64,000 nt of DNA. Source: Diphasiastrum complanatum (taxonomy: Eukaryota > Streptophyta > Lycopodiopsida > Lycopodiales > Lycopodiaceae). A program made the position numbers and the translations under genes. The notes beneath the pieces are model-generated. The model was not told where the DNA came from, searched no databases, and saw only the letters and a list, made by a program, of their open reading frames with translations. Below, piece by piece: positions 42,090 to 54,043 of the stretch; positions within the stretch are counted from its first letter, which is position 1, and every line of letters starts with the position of its first letter. Where the stretch lies: positions 1 through 64,000 of the forward strand of contig MU832115.1 in assembly GCA_029204225.1 (NCBI GenBank), read 5' to 3'.

Positions 42090-44140
42090 ACATTATGAAA
42101 AAAATCGATTTGGGGCCCTAAGGGGCTTTAAAAGGGCTTCTCAAAACAAGTAAAATCAATTTTTCTACAGGGTAGGAAACCCCACCGACCATCAAACTTT
42201 GAGCAGACCTTGTAAAGACATGGCAACAAATTCTAAAAACATGTTTACAAACACTTTGAAGAAAAATAGAGATCTATAAGCTAGCACACTAGGGCTAGCA
42301 TGCCAATGTGCTAGTCTAGGGGGCTCCATGAAGAAAGGTTTTCTACTATGTCAAATTTTCTTTCTCAACAAATGTGGGAATCTAATACTTTTAATGGGCC
42401 TATTGATAGAAATGGTACAATAAATTTGAAGTGTGTCTACCTAGATTACAAATGATTTTATTGGAGCTCTACAGAATACCACACTGGTGTGCTAGTCTAG
42501 GGGACTCCAAAAAGTGTATCTTAATATTCAAAATGCCTTTTTCAAGAAATTGGTAATCAAAGACCCGTCAAATTTTAATGGGCCCGTTGAAAGAGGATCA
42601 ACATATTGCAGACACCATCCAAGGGGGTGGTGGTGGGTTTTCTTCCACCACCCCCTCTACTCCCCCATCTCTCCTTGCCCTTCCATCGTTGGGCCCCAAC
42701 ACTACCACAATAATGGCAATAAGGAATATGTTGCTCCCATTGAAAGATATATTGCTACCCCATATCCTTCCCAAGACATCAAAAATTTTATTTTGGAGTT
42801 CTATAGGCTATCACACTAGTGTGTTGGCCTATAGGGCTCTAGAATAATTTTTTGTACAATGTCAAAATGTGTTTCTCACTAAAATTTGGAATTCTGTTAC
42901 CCATCATACATTTTAACAAGAATTTTAAGTGACATAGTGCACCATTCAAGACTAATTTCACCTACCTTTTGAAAAAATCATTGTAGAGCCCTATAAGCAA
43001 GCACATTGGCACGCTAGTCTATAGGGCTCCAAATAGATCAATATGTCATATGGCCTATCTCACCGAATTTGAATTTCCAATTACCCATCAAACCTTTAAT
43101 GGCTCCATTGAAGAACATGGTGCTGGTCTTACTAAATGTGTTGACCTGAACTCTGTAAAAATCTATTTGGAGCCCTATAGGCTAGTACACCGACGAGCTA
43201 TTGTAAAGGGCTCCAAATAATTTTTTCAAATTTGTCAAATGGCCCTTCTCATTAATTTTGGAATTCCAATTACTTGTCAAATTTTGAATGTGCTCATTGA
43301 AAGACATAGTGCCACCCTTGAATAATGTGTCTTGAATAATGTGTCTGTCTCAAATTTGAAAAAATCATCTTGGAGCCCTATAGGACCCCAAAATGTTTTC
43401 AATTATACAACAAAATACCTTCTCTTTATTTGATTTCAAATCCCACTACGTATCTAAATTTTGTCTCCCCCATTACATAGCATGGTGCTACCTTTTTCTT
43501 AAAATGTGTCTATCTAGAATTTTGTTGAATCTAATATAAAGGGATGCCTACAATATTTAAATGAATTTGTGTAGTTGAGATCTCAAAAGACATCAAACTT
43601 TTCAAGGGCCCACACAAAGTCTCAAAGCACCTTATTGATATATGGTCGAAGATCTTTGCTAGACATTGAAACAATCTCTCTGGAGTGCTATAGACTAGCC
43701 ATTTTAGAAACATTTAGCAAAGAAACTTTTCAAATATATCAAATGCCTTGTCTCACCAATTTTGGAAATTGCCATTTCCCATTAAATTTTTACTGGGCCC
43801 ATTGATAGATATGGTGGTTGCCTTACAAAATCTATCTAGTTGTATATCAAAAAAATCTTATTGGAGCCCTATGGGATGCTAGCTTTTAGGGCTTTAGAAT
43901 GGTTTTTAGTATTATGACAAGAAACATTTTTTTAATAAGGTTTAGAATCCGACTATCCATCAAATCTTTGACTACCCCATCAAATGACATGGTGCTACCC
44001 TTTGAAAATGTGTTAAATTAGGCTTTTTCAATATTATTATAATATGTTTATGAACATGTTGTTGCCTTTTAAAATATGGCTTTGCCTAAAATCTCAAAAG
44101 AGATGAAATCTTTTTGGGGCCCACATAAAGTCTCAAAGCG
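42090..44140. repeat. Diverged satellite, about 189-bp monomers with a palindromic core
   Basis: A core of the form GGAGCCCTATAGGCTAG..., its inverted partner ...CTAGTCTATAGGGCTCC, then AATTxxGGAATTCCAATTACCCATCAAA and CCATTGAAAGACATGGTGC recurs. Core starts lie near 42271, 42463, 42795, 42985, 43169, 43372, 43682 and 43863. Most intervals are 181-203 bp; two are 310-332 bp and carry extra sequence. Monomers are strongly diverged, so the array is old. Confidence 0.75.
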
Positions 44141-45440
44141 CGCCTATGTTCTAATGTGCTTATGAGACTAAACATAAGCTTATTGTTAATTAACTTGTAA
44201 AATGCCTTCTCTAAACAAATTAAGTGCACTTACAATAAACTTAGGATTTAAACTTTGAACTTAGGAATTAAATCTTAAACTTAGACTTTCTAAGTTGAAC
44301 TATTCCAGATGATTGTTTGTAATAGTTAAACTTTAGTAGCAAAATATCTAAATATAAGGTTTTCCTAAGCCTTTATTTGAATTTACTTGTGGGCTTACAA
44401 AACACATGCCACAATAAATTCTTAAAATTGAAGGATCTTGGGGCTAACATTATCCCCCTCTTTATTGGATTGGCGGTCCCATGCTAATGGCAATGTAAAG
44501 AACCCCGCTCCTTATGGTGTTGGAGGAGTCAAAGTTGGTGTAGCTTGTAGATGTGGAACTTTTTGTAAAGTTATGCTCCGTAGGAGATTAAGCTTTAAAG
44601 AAGTATGAGCGTCGATTGGCTCTTTGATGGGTTGTATTTCCAATTGCCTACGTTGATGATTCAATGAATGATGTACAAGAGCCTGGGTTCTTGAATATGG
44701 TATGAAAACAACACAAGGTGTGAATAAACGATAATGAGATGAAGATGAGGGTAAGTGGTAAGATGTGAGTCAGATATGGGGGTAGTGGTGGAGGTGAATG
44801 AATGGATGAAAGGTTTGTTGCTCATAGCTGTCTCTTGAAAACATGATGTTGGCAGACTGTGATTGTCACATTGCGGCTTCTTTGAGGTCAATTGTATCGT
44901 TGAGAGCTCCATGAAGAATTGCTTGGAGCAGAGGCTTGACCGATCCCCTTTTCTTTTTTTCATATACATAGTAGTGTCCTTTGAATGGTCAACAAGTGAG
45001 TAACTTGTCTATTTATTTAATTGCAAAAACACCACTTGTTGTGTTGTGAAAAACCTCCCAGGTCTTTTTTATAATAAGCTTGTCATTGCTCAGCGGGAGC
45101 TCTGAAAAAGCATCGTTGGTATACTGCAGATGTTGTAGAATTGTCTGTTTCCCAAAGTGCTTCAATTGAGAACTAGAAGAAATTCAGAATGATCAATGAG
45201 GTGGAAATGAGGTTTTGAAACATGTATGGAAAAGTGAGATGAAACGTCAAGATTAATTATATGGTGGAACATGGGAGATGGAATGGATGTGAACAAGGGA
45301 TGATATGAATCTTTTGTGTCTTGTTATACATGTTTATAACCAATGCTCAATGTACAATTTTCCAAAGAGTCACCGTTGTTTGCCTTGAAAATGACATTTG
45401 TCCTTGAGGTTGTGTAACTATAATTCCATAAAAGTGTCCC
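44141..45440. other. Non-coding stretch
   Basis: A minus-strand 102-codon frame (44661-44969) is unassigned and not convincing. No other feature. Confidence 0.45.
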
Positions 45441-46440
45441 TCTGAAGGTTCCCAAGAGCAAAAAAAATGGCCTAGAACCTTCTCAGACAACAAATTATTG
45501 AGTTTCCTTGGGAAGTAACCTTCGCAGAGCTCTCTGAAGTTCCATCTCACTGAGACAAGGACGCAGAGAAGTCTGCTAGAGTTAGATCCCAAAAACGTGC
45601 ACCTGTGAAGGTTCCCAAGAGCAAAAAGTGGGCCTAGAACCTTCTCATACAGTAAATTTTTGAGTTTCCCTGGGAAGTAACTCTTGTATCTTGGTAAGCA
45701 AGTGGATCTGACTCAGATACAAGCACATACCAGCATGCAAAGATTAGTTCCCAGAAAATCTCAAAATTTGGCCAAAAAACCCCAAAAGAATGCAGTTTTT
45801 TCAAGAGTTTTTGAGTTTCCTTGGGAAGTAACCCTTGCAGCTTGGTGAACAGCTGAATCTGACTAAGATACAAGTGCATACTAGTCTTCAAGGGTTTGTT
45901 CCCAGAAAATCTTAAAATTTTGCAAAAAAACCCCAAAAAAATGCACTTTTTTCAAGATTTTTTTAAGTTTCCTTGGGAATTAACTCTTTCAACATTGTGA
46001 GCAGCTGAATCTGACTGAGATACAAGTTTATACCAGTCTGCAAGAGTTTGTTTCCAGAAAATCCTAAATTTTTGCAAAAAAAAACCCCAAAAAAATACAC
46101 TTTTTTCAAGATTTTTTTGAGTTTCCTTGGGAAGTAACTCTTGAAGATTGGTGAGCAGCTGAATCTAACTGGGATACAAGTTCATACTAGTCTTCAAGGG
46201 TTTGTTCCCAGAAAATCATAAAATTTTGCAAAACAACCCCAAAAAATGCACTTTTTTTAAAGATTTTTGAGTTTCCTTGTTAATTAACTCTTGTAGCTTG
46301 GTGAGCAGGTAAATCTGACTTAGATACAAGTTTCTACCGGTCTGAGAGGGTTTATTCCCAGAGAATCTTAAAATTTTACAAAAGGCCTAAAAAAAATGCA
46401 CTTTTTCCATGATTTTTTGAAATCTGCTGAAACGTAACTT
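45440..46440. repeat. 152-bp tandem array, about six units
   Basis: GAGTTTCCTTGGGAAGTAAC recurs near 45500, 45662, 45813, 45965, 46119 and 46269 (spacings 162, 151, 152, 154, 150). Each unit also carries CTGAATCTGACTGAGATACA and GTTCCCAGAAAATC. More decayed units seem to continue to about 46760 (AACTCTTGCAAAAC, GATCCAGATACAG). Confidence 0.9.
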
Positions 46441-46760
46441 TTGCAAAGAGGTTTATAGATAGATATAACCTAGATATGGCTAATGTGAAATTTTTGTGAA
46501 GATCAAATGGTTAGATTTTTAAATACCTAAGAAAAAGTGCCAAAAAACTAAGTTTTTTGAAGATCCTGACAAATCTGTCCATCAAGAACTCTTGCAAAAC
46601 TCACATTGTCTAGAAATGATCCAGATACAGCTACTGTAGGAAGGTTGAGGGTTTGATTCACTCAGGTATGAAGAAATCTCAAAAAAAAAAAAAACCGTGA
46701 AAAAGGGCTAAAATCACACTATTAGCCAACTGAAACTGATCAGATCTTGTCAAATCTAGG

Positions 46761-47134
46761 TTGCAGTCACATTATCCATCAAGATCCAACATCCCTGGAC
46801 CGAATCAAGTGAATGAACCTCAGATCAAGCCGATCAGTTCCCTCCACATCAACCACTATCCATCCATCATTCTTCTGTCCCATCTCTATTCCATCTTCTA
46901 TCTCTCTACTAGATAAATCCATTTTTGTCTCTATTCTCATCCATACTAATCCACCGTTTACTGATTCTCTTCTCTTTTTCTTTTCCTCCATCTCCCAAAA
47001 AACAAAAAAAAAGGCTGGAGCACTAGAGTCATTGGGCAAACCTTGAAGCAATTCACCAACCAGCTACTTTGCGACATTCTAGTGCTGAACTATGGAGACC
47101 GCCCTTGTAGGATTATCGAAATTAAAAAAGTTTC
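46761..47134. other. Non-coding stretch
   Basis: Overlapping Ser/Lys-rich frames on both strands are artefacts of a pyrimidine-rich region (46860-47000). No gene supported. Confidence 0.45.
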
Positions 47135-48210
47135 TTGCTGAAACATAAGGGGAATTTGTTACCGGTGTATGCCTATCAACTTAGAGGTGATGAAATACTG
47201 CAATCAGTTAGGTGCTATGGACGTGGAGGAAAACACCGTTGTGCTGAATGTCCACACCGAGGGGATCCGTCAACATTTGATCCCTCGTGTTCACAATGCG
47301 GAGTTAATCATCCATGTCGAGATTGCCCGATGAGAAATTCACAAATAGCAGGAGGCATTTGGCCTATGTAGACCAACATGCACCTGGGGTACCCTTCCAC
47401 CTCAAACGCACTATAAAAGAAAAATCTTAGTGCCACCGGGCTATGAAGCGAGTGATGAAGAAGACAATCTGGCAAAAGTCCCAAAGTAACCAAAGATACC
47501 CTCGGGCAAACAAGTAAAACCGTCACAGAAACAGAGATGGTAGAATCCATCACGCCAATGGTAATTGAGGAAGTCAAGAAATTGGCATCCGACGAAGTCC
47601 AACGGATTTTACCAAGTCTCTCGGCGCAATCAGTACAAAGAATTCTTAGTGATGAAGTACAAAGGGGACTAGCGTCAACAAGGCAACTTGAAGGCAATTC
47701 AGCACAAGAGCCAAGGAAAAGTGCCATCATGCAGCCTTCAACGGGGAAGTGCAATGACCAAGGGCAGACTAAAGGTGATGATTGTCCCTCAACAATCAAG
47801 ATTCAACCAAAGTCTCATTGTTCCATAATGCAGCGGCCCAAACCAACGCAAAATCCGGGTATATCCATTCTTCAAAGGCCAAATCCAGGGAATCCAAGCC
47901 CAAATAGGCCTCCAGTACAGCAAGCACCAACACCTACAATGACAAAGCCTTGTCCTAAATCTTTGATATTGACTGCTGAGGAAAGTCTTCAGTTATGGCA
48001 TACCATGAATACCTGGACAGAGAAGAGAGCCAAGCAAGCATGTCATATCCACATTATGATTTGGGGGAGTCCATGATGTTGGGACCAGTTGCGCCAATCT
48101 ATGAGGATCCAGTTTTATCTTGGGATACTCTGATGGAATGCCTCAACTACCCAATTGTTGATGAACAAGATTATCCGGAATGGCCACCAGATCCTTATGG
48201 ATATTATTGA
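47135..48210 (+). pseudogene. LTR-retrotransposon gag remnant with two zinc knuckles
   Basis: The 47135-47371 frame ends in two adjacent CX2CX3HX4C knuckles. In the first (CYGRGGKHRCAEC) the second Cys is Arg; the second (CSQCGVNHPCRDC) is complete. A TAG and frame changes follow, then 47537-48076 with an amphipathic stretch (VIEEVKKLASDEVQRILPSL, repeated as QRILSDEVQRGLAS) and a Pro/Asn-rich linker, then 47995-48210 (DTLMECLNYPIVDEQDYPEW). Paired knuckles of this form suggest a Ty3/gypsy-like or other gag, not the copia families elsewhere in the window. No protease or pol follows before the LTR-like 48398-49193. Inactive. Confidence 0.5.
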
Positions 48211-48397
48211 AAATCTGGCAGGTCCCAGTTATTGCTGATCATCCACTAATAAAGCCTCAAGTTTTACGTAAGCGAATTCTATCCACGCTTTTTCTGAAGC
48301 AGCCATGTCCCAACAATAAAAGAACCGACAACAGCGCCCCTTCACGACAGTTCCAGCCTAGTGCCGACGGACCGGCACTACTTTGGGCCATGGACCC

Positions 48398-49193
<796 letters not shown>

Positions 49194-49732
49194 AACATTA
49201 TCAGAAAATGACTTAGGTTACAGACATACAAACACACATTCAAACACACATAACAAACGTCAATTAGTAAATCTCCTAGAAGTAGCAACGCTTGTAATAA
49301 TGTCGTAGCCTACTCCGTCACAACTGTGTCAGAGCAGAATTGTCAATTAGAGGGGTTGGTTGGGATCATAAGCCGATTGTGCCCTATCACAAGAATAGGT
49401 AGCCTCTGCTTGAGAGACTTTGGCATTGGGATCCACTATGTAGTAGGTAGTAGGATCGACATAAGTAGTATTAACCATATGAGATTGTACATGTGGCACA
49501 GGCTGATTGACTACAGATGGTTTTCTGGGTTGATAAGGAACTGGGCATGTTGGCCTTGGTTGGTATTGTCATGGCCTCGACGCAGATGGATTTGGATTGG
49601 AGTTTGGTGTGTTGTTTAGATTGCTCTTGCTTATAGATCTACATTGTGTCAAATATAAGTGCTAGTTTTGATGGAGATGAACATAGTAATGCAACCAATT
49701 ACTCTTGCGGATTGAATGAATCCATTTTAGAA
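49194..49732. other. Non-coding stretch upstream of Copia-2
   Basis: It probably includes part of the LTR of the element into which Copia-2 inserted, since that LTR's last bases resume at 54039. No gene supported. Confidence 0.4.
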
Positions 49733-49737
49733 GTTTT

Positions 49738-50011
49738 AGCTAGAATTAAAGTAGAATCATTGTGCTACTGTATTGTGGGTCCTATCAGTTGATAAGGATT
49801 AGTTGGCCTCGCCACGAGGCAAGTCAACGGGACACGCGTCCCACAAACGGCAACCTGGGTCATGCATGGGTTGCCTGAGTGAACAACTATATGTACAATG
49901 TAATTTCACTTTGAGAAATACAGTTGCTATGTGAGCTTGCTGTGGAGAGTGTTTTCTGTCTGTGTTACTGTGTAGCATGATCTGTGTTCCTGTTCGAAGC
50001 GAATTCTTAGT
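49738..50011 (+). repeat. Copia-2 5' LTR
   Basis: 274 bp. Starts AGCTAGAATT, ends AATTCTTAGT, directly followed by the PBS. Confidence 0.88.
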
Positions 50012-50024
50012 TGGTATCAGAGCC
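50012..50024 (+). promoter_or_regulatory. Copia-2 primer-binding site (initiator Met tRNA)
   Basis: TGGTATCAGAGCC, no spacer from the LTR. Confidence 0.93.
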
Positions 50025-51309
50025 GTACAGGGAGTGTACACAATACATCATCGTCGTTGAAGAGAGCTTCGGGAGAACTATCTTCTGAGAGTTCAAGATT
50101 TACGGCGGGTGAAGACGGAAGGAGAAACACTGGTGCAGAGAGTTTGGCACACAGAAGCTTGGTGAGCTTGAGACTGTGTGAGGATTCAGAAACAAGGGTT
50201 GTCGGCTGAATCAGAACCTCAGCAAACGGAATTTTGAAATTTTGAAGCAGGCTATATGGTGTTTGCAGTCAGTGTGCATTCAATTGGACACCGTTTGACA
50301 AACGGATTGAAGCATTAGCTTTCCAGCAGTAGGACGACGTTAGAAAAACCAGATTGGCTAGTCAGAGGGCTGTGAACAGTCAATCAAGATCAGTATTTCC
50401 AAGGAAAACCCTGGCCTAGGGTTTGGAAGAACAAAAGTTTGGTTTCTGAGCGGTAGCAGACCATTACCTGAGCTATAAAAGCAAGAACAAAGGCATCCTA
50501 ATGCAAAGAAGAAGATTTCCAGAGGCCGTGAATAGCCATGCTGCATCTGAGTAGCTGGAACGGATTTAATCTGGCAGCCATAGCCTTGAAAAATCAAGAA
50601 AGGGTGCAGAGGAGGTCGCGGCTGAGTTCTTGCGCCCAAACCATTTTTATGCCCAGTGCTTCGTAGTGTCTAGCGGCTGCAAGAGTGATCATCAGCACGC
50701 GAATCGGCCAGAGGCCATTGGATCAACAACTAGTATGATCAAGGGCCAAGATAACATCCTTAAGAAGTACTGTGAGCCATTGGTTTGAGATAAACCATTG
50801 GGTTGGTTTGAAAGGAGCCTTGAAGTGGGCTAAAGGGACTTGAAGAGCATTATGGCCTCCAACTCCAATTTCATACTGAAATTGGAGTTGGGTCCCTTCA
50901 CAAGTGAAGTGTGAAGTTTCTTCAAGGTGAAGAAACAGTTTAAAAACACGAAAAGCTCTTAATTTTGCCTCCTTTATCCGTTTTGACCCAAACGAAAGGC
51001 TATAACCTCCAAACGAAGGGCACCCAGACTGTACATGCAAGTAAGGTACAACAAAACAGAGTGATTGCAGCGGAGAAAGTGTTTGGAGTGCGCCAAAAGT
51101 GATTTCACCATTTCGTTGGACACGTAGTTGGGAGTTGACGACTGAGTGCATTTCGGAAGGCGACGTCGATTTCGCTTTCAAATTGGTGGAAAAGCGACGA
51201 GTGGCCTGGTAAGCAAAAAAGTGCAGGTCATTATTTTCAACTTATGACATCACAGTTGGCCTCGACATACTGCTTTTAGCCTACGGTAGAAGTTTCAAGC
51301 AGTTTTGTG
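50025..51309 (+). other. Copia-2 5' leader
   Basis: About 1.3 kb without sense-strand coding. A 152-codon antisense frame (50723-51181) is an artefact; the same leader stretch recurs in the 16780-18215 fragment. Confidence 0.7.
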
Positions 51310-52445
51310 ATGGCAAACATGGGAGAGTCCATTTTGAGTGAAAGTAGCAAATTGGACGAGATTTCCAACTATGCAGTGTGGAAATTCAAAATGAAAAACA
51401 AACTGATGGAGAAAGACGTGTGAAAAGTCATCACAAGTGATGAGAGAAGGCCATCAATTAAAGCGGATATCAAAGCGTTCAACAAAAAGATGAGGAAAGC
51501 TTTGACCTTTATTAACTTGTCATTGAAGGATCACATCATTACCCACATTTGTGATGCTGTTACACCCAGACAGGCATGGGATGTGCTAAAGGAGCAGTTC
51601 GAGACGTCAAATCCGTCAAGAATCATGTTTCTGAAGTCAAAGTTGAATAGTGCCCGAATGGAACAAGGAGAGCACATTCAGACGTACATGACCAGAATCA
51701 AGACAATGAGGGATGAACTGCATTCTATTGGTGAGCGCATACGTGATGTGGAGGTGGTGCACAATGCATTGTGCGGCATTGCAGAACCCTATTAGATGTT
51801 TGTGAGCGGAATAGCATCAAGAGAAAGATTGCCAACCTTTGACGAGCTCACAAGAATCTTGATGTGGGAAGAGCAACAGCGAGAAATGGTGAAAGCTAGA
51901 CGTCAAAATACTGACAATTAGGCACTTGCGACATGCCAAAAACAAGGCAAGGGCAAGGGCAAGAAGAAATCTAAGCAGCAATTTGCCAAGACTTAGGAGG
52001 ATGAGAGATCTTCCAATAAGACCAAGAAGAAAGGCAAGTGCTTCCATTATGGTAAAAAGGGCCATTGGAAGAGTGAATGTCGTAAATTCCTGGCGGAACA
52101 AGAGAAGAGAAACCAAAGTAGGTAACCTTGTCAATGAGGGTGAGATTGAAGACTCTAGCATCTTCATATCTGCATTGTCATCTAATCAAGATGATCAAGC
52201 GGGGTATATTGACTCGGGAGCCACAAGACACATGACAGGTAACAAGAATTGGTTCAGTAGCTTGAAAGTGTTGGATAATGGAACGTCCGTTTCACAAGCA
52301 AATGGTGAGGTGTGCAAGATCAAGGGGATAGGCACCATCTCAATCCAACTACCTGATGGCAAAAGCAGGACGATCAGGGAGGTACTTTATGTACCAGGTT
52401 TAAAAAAAAACTACTTTCTGTTGGAGTCATTACTGATCAAAAGTT
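51310..52445 (+). pseudogene. Copia-2 gag-protease
   Basis: The ATG at 51310 (MANMGESILSESSKL) starts gag. TGA near 51420, TAG near 51793 and further TAGs in the linker break it. UBN2 gag (VTPRQAWDVLKEQFE, MEQGEHIQTYMTRIK) is clear. The zinc knuckle reads CFHYGKKGHWKSEC, with the second Cys changed to Tyr. A shift near 52100 leads to the frame with protease YIDSGATRHMTG (DSG intact) and VLYVPGLKKN. The same proteins occur at 16891-17911 on the minus strand. Inactive. Confidence 0.9.
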
Positions 52446-52504
52446 GAAAGTAGAATTTGCCCATGATCGTTGCTTTGTGAAGGATGTGAACCACCTTTGC
52501 ATTA

Positions 52505-53712
52505 GATGGATGTGAAATCTGCTTTTCTAAATGGTGAGTTAGAAGAAGAGGTGTTCATGGATCAACCTGAAGGCTTTGCAATGAAGGGACAGGAAAAGAA
52601 AGTATGTCGCTTGAAAAAAGCACTTATGGTCTTAAACAGGCACCACGTGCGTGGTATAGCAAGATTGATGCCTACTTTCATTCAAAGGGGATGGTGAAAA
52701 CACATTCTGATCCAAATCTATATGTCTTATGCTTTGATGGTATGGTTGCTTTGATCGTTCTTTATGTTGATGACTTGATTATTACGGGAAATAATCAAGA
52801 GATGATAAATATGATCAAGAAAGACCTCATGGAACAATTCGAGATGATAGATCTCAGCCTGATGCATTATTGCCTTGGAGTAGAGGTGTGGCAAAAAGGA
52901 CACGAAGTGGGTTTAACACAGGTGAAGTATGTCAAAGAGTTGCTGCACAGGTTTAGGTTGCAGGATTGCAAACCAGTGAATACTCCTATTGAACCAGGTA
53001 AAAAGCTTTCTAAGCTTGATGAGTCACAGTCATTTGATGCTACACTGTATAGGCAGTTAGTAGGGAGCTTGATTTACCTTACCACGACTAGACCAAAATA
53101 TATGCTATGTTGTTGGCATTGTAAGTCAGTTTATGATAGCACCTACGGAAACGCATTGGAAGGCAACTAAACGCATTTTGCGTTATGTGAAGGCACTTCA
53201 GATTATGGCTTGATTTACAGGAAGCATGATGGTTTACTTGAGTTGTGTGGCTATGTGGATGCGGATTGGGGAGGTGACTATGATGATCGTAGTCCACCAC
53301 AGGGTATGTACTCCAGTTTTGTGGTATTGCTTTTTCTGGTCTAGTAAGAAGCAATTTTTAATTGCTCTTTCCACCACAGAAGCAGAGTATAAGGCAATGT
53401 GTAGTGCAACACATGAAGCTATATGGTTGAGACAAATCTTGGAAGAAGTTGGCATGAAACAGAAAAATTCCACAACATTACATAGCGACAGTCAGAGTGG
53501 CATTCAGCTAGCAAAGAATCCAGTGTTCCATGTGAGAACTAAACACATTGAGATTTAGTATCACTTTATACGTGAGAGGTTGCTGAGTCGTTAAATTCAT
53601 GTTGTTCATTGTAGCACAGAAGAACAACTAGCTGATATTTTCACTAAGCCACTTGTTGGAGAAAAGTTTGATAAGTTTAGATCTAAACTTTCTGTACTTA
53701 AAGTTTGTTGAC
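52505..53712 (+). pseudogene. Copia-2 RT (3' part) and RNase H
   Basis: Protease sequence jumps to RT at about 52505 ([20 protein letters not shown]), skipping integrase and RT fingers. A shift near 52605 leads to [13 protein letters not shown] and the catalytic VLYVDDLIITG (frame to 53170), then the connection LVGSLIYLTTTRP. RNase H resumes in 53226-53558 (ALSTTEAEYKAM, DSQSGIQLAKNPVFH) and continues after a TAG to ADIFTKPLVGEKFDKF. Several stops and shifts. The deletion of integrase fits a microhomology-type internal loss. Confidence 0.9.
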
Positions 53713-53752
53713 TTTAAAACTATGTATATGACTGTATAAAAGTAGACTCTAC

Positions 53753-53764
53753 TTTAAGGGAGAG
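53753..53764 (+). promoter_or_regulatory. Copia-2 polypurine tract
   Basis: TTTAAGGGAGAG, with the purine run AAGGGAGAG touching the 3' LTR start. Confidence 0.8.
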
Positions 53765-54038
53765 AGTTAGAATTAAAGTAGAATCACTGTGCTACTGTAC
53801 TGTGGGTCCTATCAGTTGATAAGGGTCAGTTGGCCTCACCATGAGGCAAGTCGACGGGACACGCATCCCACCAACGACAACCTGGGTCATGCATGGGTTG
53901 CCTGAGTGAACAACTATATGTACAGTGTAATTTCACTTTGAGAAATACAGTTGCTATGTGAGCTTGTTGTGGAGAGTGTTTTCTGTCTGTGTTACTATGT
54001 AGCATGATCTGTGTTTCTGTTCGAAGCAAATTCTAAGT
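53765..54038 (+). repeat. Copia-2 3' LTR
   Basis: 274 bp. Starts AGTTAGAATT, ends AATTCTAAGT, followed by GTTTT. Confidence 0.88.
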
Positions 54039-54043
54039 GTTTT

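Larger units (their letters stand above)
49738..54038 (+). mobile_element. Copia-2: plus-strand copia element with AG...GT LTR ends, integrase deleted
   Basis: LTRs 49738-50011 and 53765-54038 are both 274 bp and differ at about 18 sites, mostly transitions. The 5-bp GTTTT flanks the element (49733-49737, 54039-54043). PBS and PPT abut the LTRs exactly. The LTRs begin AGYTAGAATT and end AATTCTWAGT rather than TG...CA. Internal order is leader, gag, protease, then a jump straight into RT and RNase H; integrase and early RT are missing. Several nonsense codons and shifts are present. It is an old, dead element whose flanks belong to another LTR. Confidence 0.9.

Noticed and set aside
50723-51181. 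152-codon minus-strand frame
   Set aside because: It is antisense within the Copia-2 leader and is not conserved as a frame in the related fragment at 16780-18215.
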